From: Desulfovibrio sp. UBA4079 | Lineage (GTDB): Bacteria > Desulfobacterota > Desulfovibrionia > Desulfovibrionales > Desulfovibrionaceae | Direction: 5' to 3' | Assembly (NCBI GenBank): GCA_002382645.1 | Contig: DFYP01000115.1 | Location: 1,030-19,913 of the forward strand | DNA: 18,884 bases | Shown here: one piece after another, positions 12,784-18,884 of the stretch | Position numbering within the stretch: position 1 is the first letter of the stretch | Layout: the number at the start of each line of letters is the position of its first letter | Notes under the pieces: generated by a model | What the model saw: the letters and a program-made list of their open reading frames with translations, nothing else | What the model was told of the DNA's origin: nothing | The model's database searches: none | Made by a program: the position numbers and the translations under genes

Positions 12784-12831
12784 CGGCCTCTCACGCCGAT
12801 AACAGGGGTTCAAATCCCCTTGGGGACGCCA
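12784..12831 (+). repeat. attR: displaced tRNA-Glu 3' half
   Basis: It repeats 5416-5463 with four differences. The T-arm reads AGGGG-TTCAAAT-CCCCT, against ACCGG/CCGGT at attL. The encoded CCA is kept. There is no 5' tRNA half here, so this is not a gene. Confidence 0.88.
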
Positions 12832-12840
12832 CAAAAACAT

Positions 12841-12878
12841 CAGGCGGTCAGGTGCGAAACCTGGCCGCCTTTTCTTTT
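12841..12878 (+). terminator. Original tRNA terminator, right of attR
   Basis: The hairpin AGGCGGTCAGGT/ACCTGGCCGCCT is followed by TTTCTTTT. It is nearly the same as the terminator at 5473-5510; each has one wobble pair at a different place. Confidence 0.75.
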
Positions 12879-12985
12879 GCCTGAGTCCCGCTCTGCCCCC
12901 CTTCTCTGGCCCTGTCCATCCCCTTGACGACATCGCACAATTTAAGAGATAGGCACATATCAAATAACTTTTAAGGGGGGCCGCC

Positions 12986-13240
12986 ATGGAGCGCATCGGA
13001 ACGGAATCTGACGAAAGCTGTGAGAGCTGCCGCTTTTGGCAAAAGGGAGAGGGTACCGATCTTGGCGAATGCCATCGTTATGCTCCTGCGCCGTTTCCTC
13101 TCTCGGTTCTGAAACTCAAAGAAATGTGGGCCAAGGCTCCTAATCATGATGCCACTTGGCCAACAACTGCAGATATGGATTGGTGCGGGGATTGGGAGTA
13201 CAAAATGCGCAAGCTCGGTTCCGGTATGGATTTGAGTTAA
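12986..13240 (+). CDS. Small four-cysteine protein (CxxCxFW...DWCGDW type)
   Basis: The 84-residue protein has C12 and C15 in CESCRFW, C29 in GECHRY and C67 in DMDWCGDWE. This arrangement matches small, presumably metal-binding proteins common in prophages and accessory regions of proteobacteria; no function is known to me. The ATG at 12986 has TTTTAAGGGGGG upstream. A TTGACG at 12924-12929 might be a -35, but I see no convincing -10. Codon use is AT-richer than in the flanking chromosome, suggesting transfer. Confidence 0.75.
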   Translation: MERIGTESDESCESCRFWQKGEGTDLGECHRYAPAPFPLSVLKLKEMWAKAPNHDATWPTTADMDWCGDWEYKMRKLGSGMDLS

Positions 13241-13265
13241 ACTCTCTACTCATTTCCAAATAACT

Positions 13266-13311
13266 ACGTCATGCGCATGTCTTCATGCGGCCATTTCATA
13301 TCCTATGACGT
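13266..13311. promoter_or_regulatory. Nested inverted repeats before the membrane-protein gene
   Basis: ACGTCAT (13266-13272) pairs with ATGACGT (13305-13311), and inside lies CGCATG-TCTT-CATGCG (13274-13289). The array fills the gap upstream of the 81-residue gene and looks like an operator or a leader hairpin. Confidence 0.35.
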
Positions 13312-13340
13312 CTGCAACGTAATTGAATAAGGGGGTCGTC

Positions 13341-13586
13341 ATGTTTGGAATAGATATTCAAGCAATTATCGCCTTCATTTTTCTCGTTCTTGTTTTCTTA
13401 CTTTGCCGCGAAATTATTTGTTGGTACTGGAAAATCAATCTGGCCAATAGAAATTTAGAACAACACACTCTTGAGCTTGTGGTGATAAAAGAACTCCTAA
13501 AAAAAATTCTTGCTCAACTGGAATCGGCGCACCAGAAAGCTATCCAGGTTGAAGAACAACCTGTGGTTGCTGACAATAAAAAGTGA
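13341..13586 (+). CDS. Small single-pass membrane protein with coiled-coil tail
   Basis: The 81-residue product begins MFGIDIQAIIAFIFLVLVFL, one hydrophobic helix near the N-terminus, followed by a charged helical tail (LELVVIKELLKKILAQLES). I chose the ATG at 13341, which has AATAAGGGGG seven bases upstream; an upstream TTG at 13323 adds six residues. No family was recognised. The topology resembles small holin-like or regulatory membrane proteins, but nothing more supports that. A strong terminator follows. Confidence 0.65.
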   Translation: MFGIDIQAIIAFIFLVLVFLLCREIICWYWKINLANRNLEQHTLELVVIKELLKKILAQLESAHQKAIQVEEQPVVADNKK

Positions 13587-13604
13587 TCCGTCTTACCACC
13601 AAAA

Positions 13605-13640
13605 CAAGAAAGCCCCCGGATTGCTCCGGGGGCTTTCTTG
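13605..13640 (+). terminator. Strong hairpin terminator after the membrane-protein gene
   Basis: A perfect 16-bp stem, CAAGAAAGCCCCCGGA with its complement, encloses the four-base loop TTGC. It sits 18 bases past the stop codon and has A/T-rich stem ends both sides, so it may work in both directions. Confidence 0.75.
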
Positions 13641-13762
13641 TCGGCGGCGACAGGTTCGTCGACAAAATAGCCAGCACTTCTTGCGGCCATCTGCCAATAA
13701 AAGCGCTGGGTGCGAATCATTATGTGCAAAAAGTTCAGCGATAAAACTCCTGGCTCTTTTCT

Positions 13763-13799
13763 ATAACAGGGGGTTCAAGTCCCCTTAGGAAGGCCACCA
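13763..13799 (+). other. Degenerate tRNA 3'-end remnant
   Basis: ATAACAGGGGGTTCAAGTCC and the bases after it, ending in GGCCACCA, resemble the tRNA-Glu 3' half at attR (ATAACAGGGGTTCAAATCC). No matching 5' half exists upstream. A 14-base block at 13710-13723 (GTGCGAATCATTAT) also matches 12767-12780 just before attR, with one mismatch. This may be the outer end of an older insertion. Confidence 0.5.
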
Positions 13800-13834
13800 A
13801 AATCGGTCGGAGTGAGGTCCAACAACGAACTCCG

Positions 13835-14077
13835 CTAGCTGACCCATACCATGCCAGAACCACTACACATCCCACAGTTCAATTCGCCACTCCCGCCGCA
13901 TGGACCGCAACATATTTTTCCAGATCCACCACACATCGAGCATGTGGTTGATTCATCTCCATATCCGCTCAATCCTCTTCCCCCACAGTGGCTACATGTG
14001 TTGCTCCCTTGGCCGGAGCAATTAGTGCAGTGAAAACGTCCCCTACCGGAACAATGTGAACATTTTTCCATTGGCAT
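13835..14077 (-). CDS. DnaJ-type zinc-repeat protein with six CxxCxGxG motifs
   Basis: The 80-residue protein is almost only repeats: CSHCSGRG, CTNCSGQG, CSHCGGRG, CSMCGGSG, CGPCGGSG and CGMCSGSG. DnaJ has four such motifs forming two zinc sites; here there are six and no J domain. The ATG at 14077 has GAGGT seven bases upstream; a GTG at 14086 is possible. Free-standing cysteine-repeat proteins of this kind act as thiol chaperones or assembly factors in some systems; here only zinc binding is well supported. The AT-richer composition fits the accessory stretch around it. Confidence 0.75.
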   Translation of the reverse strand: MPMEKCSHCSGRGRFHCTNCSGQGSNTCSHCGGRGLSGYGDESTTCSMCGGSGKICCGPCGGSGELNCGMCSGSGMVWVS

Positions 14078-14284
14078 ATGCGCCACCTCTGCCGGTTATA
14101 TTAAAACATAGAGTTGATGCGCGTGCGCGTTATCTAAAAAAGAATTATTCCCATTTCCCCTAAACGCCGCAAACCTCACTCGCTATAATTTCATCTCAGA
14201 AACAAGCCTCATTCGCTACTCCCGTAGCCTTATCGCCTCACATCGCTCGGCCAAACCAATCGCCGTCTCATCATCCCCGCCCCC

Positions 14285-15763
14285 CTACTTCCCGGCCTCG
14301 GCCTTGGCCTTGGCCTCCTCGATCTCGGCCTTGCGCTCCATGACCAGCTTGTAGGCCACGTAGTACTTGAAGATGTTGCTCACGTAGCGCACCGTCTCCT
14401 GGCCCGTGACCCGGCCCGCGGCCACCTCCACGTTGGCGAACCAGCGGTTCGGGTCAAAGCCCATGTCCTTGGCCAGGTTGCGCATCTTGAGCACGTTGCC
14501 CGGGCCCGCGTTGTAGGCCGCGAACGCCAGGAGCATGCGGTCCTGCGCCGGAATGACCGGGTCGTTGAACCAGGTGTCGATGAGGTGGCGGTGGTACTTG
14601 ACCCCGGCCTCGATGTTCCGGTCGATCTTGGTGATGTCCGGGATGTTCACGGGCGCGCCGGCCGCGGTGCTCGGCAGGAGCTGCATCACGCCCACGGCCC
14701 CGCGCGGGCTGCGGGCCGCCTGGTCCAGGTGCGACTCCTGGTAGCCCTGGGCCGCGATGAGCAAATAGTCCAGGTCGTACTGGTCCCCGTAGCGCTGGAA
14801 GAATCCCACGGCCTGGTTGAAGCGCCGCATGTCCTCGCTGGCCGTGGGATTGCGCAGATAATCCGTGGTGCGGAAATAGGTCTTGCTCAGGCGCGCGGGG
14901 GTCGCGCCCTGGCGCTGGGCCAGGACGCACCGGCTGAGCAGCTCCTTGAGCCGGGGGCAGTTCTTGCGCACGGCCGGGGCCATGTGGCGGCCCTGGGCCA
15001 CGGGCATGTCCGCGTGCACGCGCAGGCCCGGCAGGACCTTGACCCAGACCGCGGCCCGGTAGTCGTCGAGCACGGTCATGGGCATGATCCCGGCCGAGAC
15101 CATCTCCAGGATGTCCTCGCCCTCCAGGTTCTCGTCGGCCTCGCGGATGCGCACGGGCTTGAGGCCCTTGGCCTTGAGCTGCTGGTTCAGGCCGGTCAGG
15201 CTCTCGAAATAGCTGCTCGAGCGGCGCACCCAGACCTCCTGGCCCGCCAGGTCGTCCAGGCTCTGGAGGGGCGGGGCCGCAGGCCCGGTGACCAGGAACT
15301 CGCTGGCGTTCTCCTGCCAGGGCTCGGTGAAGTCCACCAGGGCCTCGCGCTCGGGCGTGACCGTGAGGCTGGCGGCCAGGATGTCGCCGCGGCCCGCGGC
15401 CATGGCCGTGAACAGCTCGTCGCGGCGCATGGGGATGTAGATCATCTCCACGTGCCTGCCCGGGCCGAGCTCCTTGTTGAGCCAGTCCTTGAAGAACTCC
15501 ATGCCCTCGAAGGTGGCGCCCTTCTGGCGCGCGCCGTCCAGGAAATAGTTCGTGCGGCTGTGGGCCACGAGCACGCGGATGAAGCGGCGCTGGACCATGC
15601 CGTCCAGGTCCCCGTACCAGGGCTTGAGCAGGGCCTGGTACTCGGGCTCGCTCAGGGAGGTGAAGGCCCGGGCCCGGCCGCAAACAGCGGGAACCGCCAG
15701 CAGGGCGCAGAGCGCCGCCAGGAGCATGCGCCGGAACAGGGTCCTGGTTCCTGGGAAAAGCAT
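14285..15763 (-). CDS. Membrane-bound lytic transglycosylase, MltF-like
   Basis: The 492-residue exported protein starts MLFPGTRTLFRRMLLAALCA with a signal peptide; the ATG at 15763 is preferred over a longer frame to 15829 that runs into the upstream gene. The N-terminal part is a type 3 solute-binding (SBP_bac_3) domain. The C-terminal third is an SLT domain with YQESHL carrying the catalytic Glu, then GAVGVMQLLPSTA and AYNAGPGNV. MltF enzymes cleave murein between MurNAc and GlcNAc and are controlled by muropeptide binding to the first domain. It lies 13 bases after a small exported-protein gene, probably in one operon. Confidence 0.9.
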   Translation of the reverse strand: MLFPGTRTLFRRMLLAALCALLAVPAVCGRARAFTSLSEPEYQALLKPWYGDLDGMVQRRFIRVLVAHSRTNYFLDGARQKGATFEGMEFFKDWLNKELGPGRHVEMIYIPMRRDELFTAMAAGRGDILAASLTVTPEREALVDFTEPWQENASEFLVTGPAAPPLQSLDDLAGQEVWVRRSSSYFESLTGLNQQLKAKGLKPVRIREADENLEGEDILEMVSAGIMPMTVLDDYRAAVWVKVLPGLRVHADMPVAQGRHMAPAVRKNCPRLKELLSRCVLAQRQGATPARLSKTYFRTTDYLRNPTASEDMRRFNQAVGFFQRYGDQYDLDYLLIAAQGYQESHLDQAARSPRGAVGVMQLLPSTAAGAPVNIPDITKIDRNIEAGVKYHRHLIDTWFNDPVIPAQDRMLLAFAAYNAGPGNVLKMRNLAKDMGFDPNRWFANVEVAAGRVTGQETVRYVSNIFKYYVAYKLVMERKAEIEEAKAKAEAGK

Positions 15764-15776
15764 GACCGCCCCGGAC

Positions 15777-16070
15777 CTATTTGGACTGCCCTGTTCCTGC
15801 CCCGACCGGATTGAGGATGCTGCCCACAATGCCGAGATCGCCGGAGGCCTTGAACGGGTTCCCGTCGTCCGCGTGCACGGTCTCGGGCGTGGACTGGTGG
15901 CGCAGGGGATCGTCGCCCAGGGTCATGACCTGGTCCTTGTCCTTGTCCACCGGGGCGTAGTCCGCGGAGTTCTTGCTCAGGATCTCGCGCAGGATCTCGT
16001 CGTCGGCCAGGGCGGCGGACACCGGGAGCAGGGAGCAGAACAGGCACAGGAGCAGAATGCGGCGGATCAT
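15777..16070 (-). CDS. Small exported protein upstream of the transglycosylase
   Basis: The 97-residue protein begins with signal peptide MIRRILLLCLFCSLLPVSAA followed by LADD; the mature part is acidic and disordered-looking. The ATG at 16070 has CGGAGGGACC directly upstream. No family was recognised. Being 13 bases before the transglycosylase start, it is probably cotranscribed and periplasmic. Confidence 0.75.
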   Translation of the reverse strand: MIRRILLLCLFCSLLPVSAALADDEILREILSKNSADYAPVDKDKDQVMTLGDDPLRHQSTPETVHADDGNPFKASGDLGIVGSILNPVGAGTGQSK

Positions 16071-16173
16071 GGTCCCTCCGGGCTGGGGGGTGGGGATGAC
16101 AGGCCCACCCTAGCCAATGCGCGGTGCCGGATCAAGGGCGTTTCCTGCGCGACCGGGGCGCCGGGCCGTCTCC

Positions 16174-16202
16174 TTGACAATCGCATACCCGCCGTTCATA
16201 GG
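16174..16202 (+). promoter_or_regulatory. Candidate promoter of the plus-strand lipoprotein gene
   Basis: A perfect -35 TTGACA at 16174-16179 is followed after 17 bases by CATAGG (16197-16202). The -10 is weak. The gene starts about 40 bases downstream, a suitable distance. Confidence 0.45.
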
Positions 16203-16240
16203 TCCTCTATCAAAAAACCCCTTTCCCGGGAGACTCGCGC

Positions 16241-16738
16241 ATGCAACGTCATCATGGTTTCGCCCCGGCCTTCCGCGTCCTCCTGCTCTGCGCCGCGCTC
16301 CTGGCAATGGGTTGCGCCACGACCAACGACGTCATCCGCGTCAAGGAGCAGGGCAAGGAGGGCACGACCAGGCAATACGACGTGAGCTTTGACCAGGCCT
16401 GGGAGATCGCCATGACGGTCTTTCGCTGGGAAGGGGCCGACGCCATCGAGGAACACAAGGACCAGCACTACATGCTCACCAGCTCGGGCATGAACATGGT
16501 TTCCTGGGGCGCGGTCATGGGCTGCTGGGTCGAGCCGGTGGACGCCGACACCATGAGCGTCACTGTGGTGACCAAGCGCAGAGTCACGATCAACGTGGCC
16601 ACCACCCTGACCGAGGGCACCTTCCACAAGCGCTTCGCCCAGGCCGTGGAGATCGTGAAAGCCGGCCAGCCCCTGCCGCGCGTGGCCCCGAAGTCCGAGG
16701 ACCAGAAGGCCGCGGCCGACGGCGGGGGCAAGAGCTAG
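16241..16738 (+). CDS. Lipoprotein of unknown function
   Basis: The 165-residue protein has a lipoprotein signal with lipobox LAMGC (Cys25). The mature domain begins with a conserved-looking stretch and includes QYDVSFDQAWEIAMTVFRWEGADAI in part (VSFDQAWEIAMTVFRW), as in small lipoproteins with a DUF3568-like fold; I do not assign that firmly. The ATG at 16241 is preceded by GGGAGACTCGCGC. It is convergent with the YaiI-like gene, only seven bases apart, and stands alone on the plus strand. Confidence 0.85.
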   Translation: MQRHHGFAPAFRVLLLCAALLAMGCATTNDVIRVKEQGKEGTTRQYDVSFDQAWEIAMTVFRWEGADAIEEHKDQHYMLTSSGMNMVSWGAVMGCWVEPVDADTMSVTVVTKRRVTINVATTLTEGTFHKRFAQAVEIVKAGQPLPRVAPKSEDQKAAADGGGKS

Positions 16739-16745
16739 CCTCCCC

Positions 16746-17213
16746 CTATTCCTCCCCCAGTCTCCCGTTCAGGAACCTGTCCAGCTGGGCGGCAAAGGCG
16801 TTGCGGTCGCGCTGGTGCAGGGGCGCCGGGCCGCCGGTCTGGACCCCGCTTTCGCGCAGTTCATAGAGCAGGTTGCGCAGGCTCAGCCGGGCCTGGATGT
16901 TCTCCCGGGTGTACAGCTCGCCGCGCGGGTTGAGGCCCCAGGCGCCCTTGTCCACCACGCGGCCGGCCAGGGGGATGTCCGCCGTGACCACCAGGTCGCC
17001 CGGGCCCGCGCCCTGGGCAATGATGTCGTCCACCACGTCGAAGCCCTTCTGCACCCGCTGGGTGTGGATGAACGGCGAGTCCGGCGGCCGCAGGGTCTTG
17101 TTGGCCACCAGGTGCAGGTGGATCTTGCAGCGCTGGGCCGCGCGATAGAGGATTTCCGCAATGGGGCCCGGGCAGGCGTCGGCGTCCACCCAGATGCGCG
17201 GGGACTCGCTCAT
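16746..17213 (-). CDS. YaiI/YqxD family protein (UPF0178)
   Basis: The 155-residue protein matches UPF0178 (DUF188): IWVDADACPGPIAEILYRAA at the N-terminus, VDDIIAQGAGPGDLVVTADIPLA in the middle and NPRGELYTRENI, each a family hallmark. The fold is PIN/NYN-like with conserved acidic residues (D10, D12, D-x-x-D), suggesting nuclease-like chemistry, but the family role is unknown. Its ATG overlaps the YwbE-like stop as ATGA (17210-17213), so translation is coupled. Confidence 0.93.
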   Translation of the reverse strand: MSESPRIWVDADACPGPIAEILYRAAQRCKIHLHLVANKTLRPPDSPFIHTQRVQKGFDVVDDIIAQGAGPGDLVVTADIPLAGRVVDKGAWGLNPRGELYTRENIQARLSLRNLLYELRESGVQTGGPAPLHQRDRNAFAAQLDRFLNGRLGEE

Positions 17214-17425
17214 GCGGGCCCCAGAATGGCGCAGACCCGGCCCACCACGCCGCCTTCCAGGCGCACCTTGATGCCGCGCGTGTGCCGGGCCGCGCTGGTC
17301 AGGATGGCCTGGACCAGGCCCTCGGTGGTCTTGCCGCTGCGCTGGTCCTCCTTGCGGACCACGAGCACGCGCAGGCCCGGGACGATGTTCTTGCGCACCA
17401 TGGCGTCGGGAGTGGGTTGGCTCAT
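17210..17425 (-). CDS. YwbE-family protein (DUF2196)
   Basis: The 71-residue protein has the YwbE pattern: NIVPGLRVLVVRKEDQRSGK, TEGLVQAILTSAARHTRGIKVRLEGGVVGRV in part (HTRGIKVRLEGGVVGRV). It is a small beta-rich, probably SH3-like domain of unknown role. The start ATG at 17425 follows the DraG-like stop by 41 bases, and the stop overlaps the YaiI-like start, making it the middle of an operon. Confidence 0.9.
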   Translation of the reverse strand: MSQPTPDAMVRKNIVPGLRVLVVRKEDQRSGKTTEGLVQAILTSAARHTRGIKVRLEGGVVGRVCAILGPA

Positions 17426-17466
17426 GGCCTGGGCCTACGGGCCCCGGCGCCGGGCGTCAAGGACCC

Positions 17467-18537
17467 CTACACCTGCCCGGCCAGCTTCTGTGCCAGGTCC
17501 AGCAGCTCCGCCCGCTCCTCCAGGCCGTCGAGGAAGCGCTGCGGAATGCCCGGGAGCCCCACCTGGGCCCCGGCCAGCGCGCCGGTGAGGATGGTCCGGG
17601 CCTGGTTCTGGCCCCCGCCGTTCACGGAATGGAGCACCGCGGACTCGAAGTCGCGCTTGAACCGCGCGGCCAGGTAATAGGCGGCCGGAAGCTGGTGGTA
17701 GATGGCGCAGGGCAGGCCGTAGACCAGGGAGGCCTTCCAGGCCGGTTCGATGCGGATGTCCGGGTCCTCGGCGGCCGCGGCCATGTACGAGGGCGACAGC
17801 AGGGCGTCGGGCGAGGCGAAGCGCCCGGCCCGCGGCGGGTCCGGGTCGCCCGGGCGCGGGGGCTGGAGATTCTCGCCGGTCACGGCGTGGAAGGGCAGCT
17901 CCCCGGTGTGCACCAGGTCCATGAGCGTCATGGACAGGTCCGCGTCCAGGGCCCGGCCCTGGACCAGCAGGCCGAGCACCGCGCCGAAGGCCGTGGTCAG
18001 GGAGAGCACCAGGTCGTCGGCCTGGGTCAGGGCCGCGTTTTGGCACACGGCCTGGGCCAGTTTGCCGGGATCGAGCGCGTAGCGCACGGCAATGGCCAGG
18101 GTGCGCTCAATGGCCTCGGTGGTGTCGGCCGGACCGCCGGTCTTGCCCCAGGGCAGGCCCTGCTGCACGCGCCGCCGCCAGGCCTCGCGGATGGACTGGC
18201 TGGTGTAGCGGCCGGGCCCGCTCACCGGGGTGCCGTCCAGGAGCGGAAAGAGCTCCTGATCCAGGCGGCGGCAGAAGTCCTCCTGGTCGTAGCCCCCGCA
18301 GTCCACCAGGGAGCGCAGGGTGAGCTTGAGGATGAACCCGGCCTGGGAGAGCTGGCCCGCCTTGAGACCAAAGTGGTAGCGGCCGGGCCTGGGGTCGGTG
18401 TAGCCGCTGATCCAGGGCCCGAAGTCGTGGCGCAGCTCGTCCAGGTCGTAGTACCAGTGCGGGCCCAGGCCCAGGGCGTCGCCGATGAACGCGCCCATGA
18501 GCGCGCCGGCCGCGCGGTCCCTGAGGGATGTGGACAT
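17467..18537 (-). CDS. ADP-ribosylglycohydrolase-like protein without standard metal motifs
   Basis: The 356-residue protein has the family N-terminus RAAGALMGAFIGDALGLGPH and the helical bundle of DraG/ARH proteins. Active members bind two magnesium ions through a TDDT motif and a C-terminal GGDTD motif. Here the matching places read GQLSQAGF and GGGQNQARTI, so the metal-binding acids are missing. The GGxxxARxxLTGALxGA form resembles the crystallin-J1-like branch of the family. It may bind ADP-ribose or a nucleotide without hydrolysis, or use another mechanism. The ATG at 18537 follows the E1-beta stop by 26 bases, so an operon with a 2-oxoacid dehydrogenase component is likely. Confidence 0.82.
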   Translation of the reverse strand: MSTSLRDRAAGALMGAFIGDALGLGPHWYYDLDELRHDFGPWISGYTDPRPGRYHFGLKAGQLSQAGFILKLTLRSLVDCGGYDQEDFCRRLDQELFPLLDGTPVSGPGRYTSQSIREAWRRRVQQGLPWGKTGGPADTTEAIERTLAIAVRYALDPGKLAQAVCQNAALTQADDLVLSLTTAFGAVLGLLVQGRALDADLSMTLMDLVHTGELPFHAVTGENLQPPRPGDPDPPRAGRFASPDALLSPSYMAAAAEDPDIRIEPAWKASLVYGLPCAIYHQLPAAYYLAARFKRDFESAVLHSVNGGGQNQARTILTGALAGAQVGLPGIPQRFLDGLEERAELLDLAQKLAGQV

Positions 18538-18563
18538 GGCAGGCTCCGTATTCTCCGCTTTCC

Positions 18564-18884
18564 CTATCCGCGCACCAGCTCGGCCACGGCCCGGGCCACC
18601 CGCTCGGCCGAGGGCTTGTAGAACGCCTCCTGGGCCGGGGCAAAGGGCACCGGGATGTCCGGGGCCGCGATGCGGCGCGGCGGGGCCTTCAACTCCGCGA
18701 AGCAGGCCTCGCTCACCGTGGCGGCGAGTTCCGCGCCGAAGCCGCAGAAGCGCGTGGCGTCGTGCAGGCTCAGGAAGCGGCCGGTCCTGCGCACCGAGGC
18801 CAGGATGGTCGCCGTGTCCAGGGGCGCCAGGCTGCGCAAATCGACGACCTCCAGGGAGATGTCCTCGGCCTCCAGCGCCTCGGC
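18564..18884 (-). CDS. 2-oxoacid dehydrogenase E1-beta subunit, C-terminal part (cut by window edge)
   Basis: The frame is open to the window edge, so only the last ~106 residues are seen. The sequence VVDLRSLAPLDTATILAS followed by RTGRFLSLHDATRFCGFGAE and PDIPVPFAPAQEAFYKP matches the C-terminal transketolase domain of pyruvate or branched-chain 2-oxoacid dehydrogenase E1-beta. With E1-alpha it decarboxylates a 2-oxoacid using thiamine diphosphate and hands the acyl group to lipoyl-E2. Which acid is used cannot be told from this part. It heads a minus-strand run continuing with the DraG-like, YwbE-like and YaiI-like genes. Confidence 0.88.
   Translation of the reverse strand, partial: AEALEAEDISLEVVDLRSLAPLDTATILASVRRTGRFLSLHDATRFCGFGAELAATVSEACFAELKAPPRRIAAPDIPVPFAPAQEAFYKPSAERVARAVAELVRG

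Larger units (their letters stand above)
5416..12831 (-). mobile_element. Integrated phage-satellite-like (PICI-like) element in tRNA-Glu
   Basis: The element is bounded by a 48-bp repeat of the tRNA-Glu 3' half, giving a repeat unit of 7368 bp. It holds a tyrosine integrase next to the right end, an AlpA-like regulator, a winged-helix initiator with iterons, an XPF/ERCC4-type nuclease, a P27-type TerS, several small proteins and a GNAT cargo pair. No capsid, portal, large terminase, tail, lysis, relaxase or conjugation gene is present. That content matches the strategy of phage-inducible chromosomal islands, although here every gene is on one strand, unlike the divergent int/stl layout of classical PICIs. 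Alternatives are a decayed prophage that kept only TerS, or an integrated plasmid-like mobile element. The intact reading frames, overlapping start/stop codons and paired arm sites argue against decay. Confidence 0.78.

Noticed and set aside
12784..12831. A second tRNA-Glu gene
   Set aside because: Only the 3' half is present; no acceptor 5' strand or D-arm lies upstream.
5416..12831. Integrative conjugative or mobilizable element
   Set aside because: No relaxase, coupling protein or type IV secretion gene is present; TerS points to phage packaging.
12739..12996. Minus-strand open frame of 85 residues across attR
   Set aside because: Part of its translation is the well-known false peptide made by tRNA 3' sequence read backwards; no ribosome site.
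14585..15814. Plus-strand open frame of 409 residues
   Set aside because: It is antisense to the MltF-like transglycosylase and has shadow-frame composition.

Overview
The window is GC-rich, tightly packed bacterial chromosome. It carries a Gram-negative envelope toolkit: two lipoproteins, an exported lytic transglycosylase and a small exported protein. The gene set (PaaK-type ligase, MltF-like transglycosylase, C4-finger thioredoxin, GC-rich hairpin repeats) fits a Desulfovibrio-like deltaproteobacterium. That placement is inference; the window holds no marker gene that would settle it.

Left flank (1-5300): four genes, all on the minus strand. They encode a TrxC-like thioredoxin, a ChaN-family lipoprotein with a PDZ domain, a fusion of a GNAT acetyltransferase with a histone-deacetylase/acetylpolyamine-amidohydrolase domain, and a phenylacetate-CoA-ligase-like AMP-forming enzyme. 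A hairpin-rich repeat occurs three times between these genes. Then come tRNA-Lys(TTT) and tRNA-Glu(CTC) on the plus strand behind one promoter.

Centre (5416-12831): a 7.4-kb integrated element sits in the tRNA-Glu gene, bounded by a 48-bp repeat of the tRNA 3' half. Every element gene is on the minus strand. In transcription order they are: tyrosine integrase, an unknown protein, an AlpA-like regulator, a winged-helix replication-initiator candidate with 22-bp-phased iterons inside its 3' end, a small basic protein, an XPF/ERCC4-type nuclease, two small coupled ORFs (one with four cysteines), a P27-family small terminase subunit, two coiled-coil proteins, a small unknown, and a GNAT-toxin-like pair as probable cargo. 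There is no large terminase, portal, capsid, tail or lysis gene. The simplest reading is a phage satellite related in logic to PICIs: it integrates, replicates from its own origin, and carries TerS to steer a helper phage's packaging. Matching TCCCAACC repeats near both ends look like integrase arm sites.

Right of the element (12832-14284): an AT-richer stretch with a four-cysteine small protein, a one-helix membrane protein, a strong terminator, a second degenerate tRNA 3' end (13763-13799) and a protein made of six CxxCxGxG repeats. This may be the remnant of a second, older insertion.

Right flank (14285-18884): ordinary chromosome again. It holds an MltF-like transglycosylase with a small exported protein, a plus-strand lipoprotein, and a probable minus-strand operon of 2-oxoacid dehydrogenase E1-beta (cut by the window edge), an ADP-ribosylglycohydrolase-like protein lacking the usual metal motifs, a YwbE-like protein and a YaiI/UPF0178 protein.
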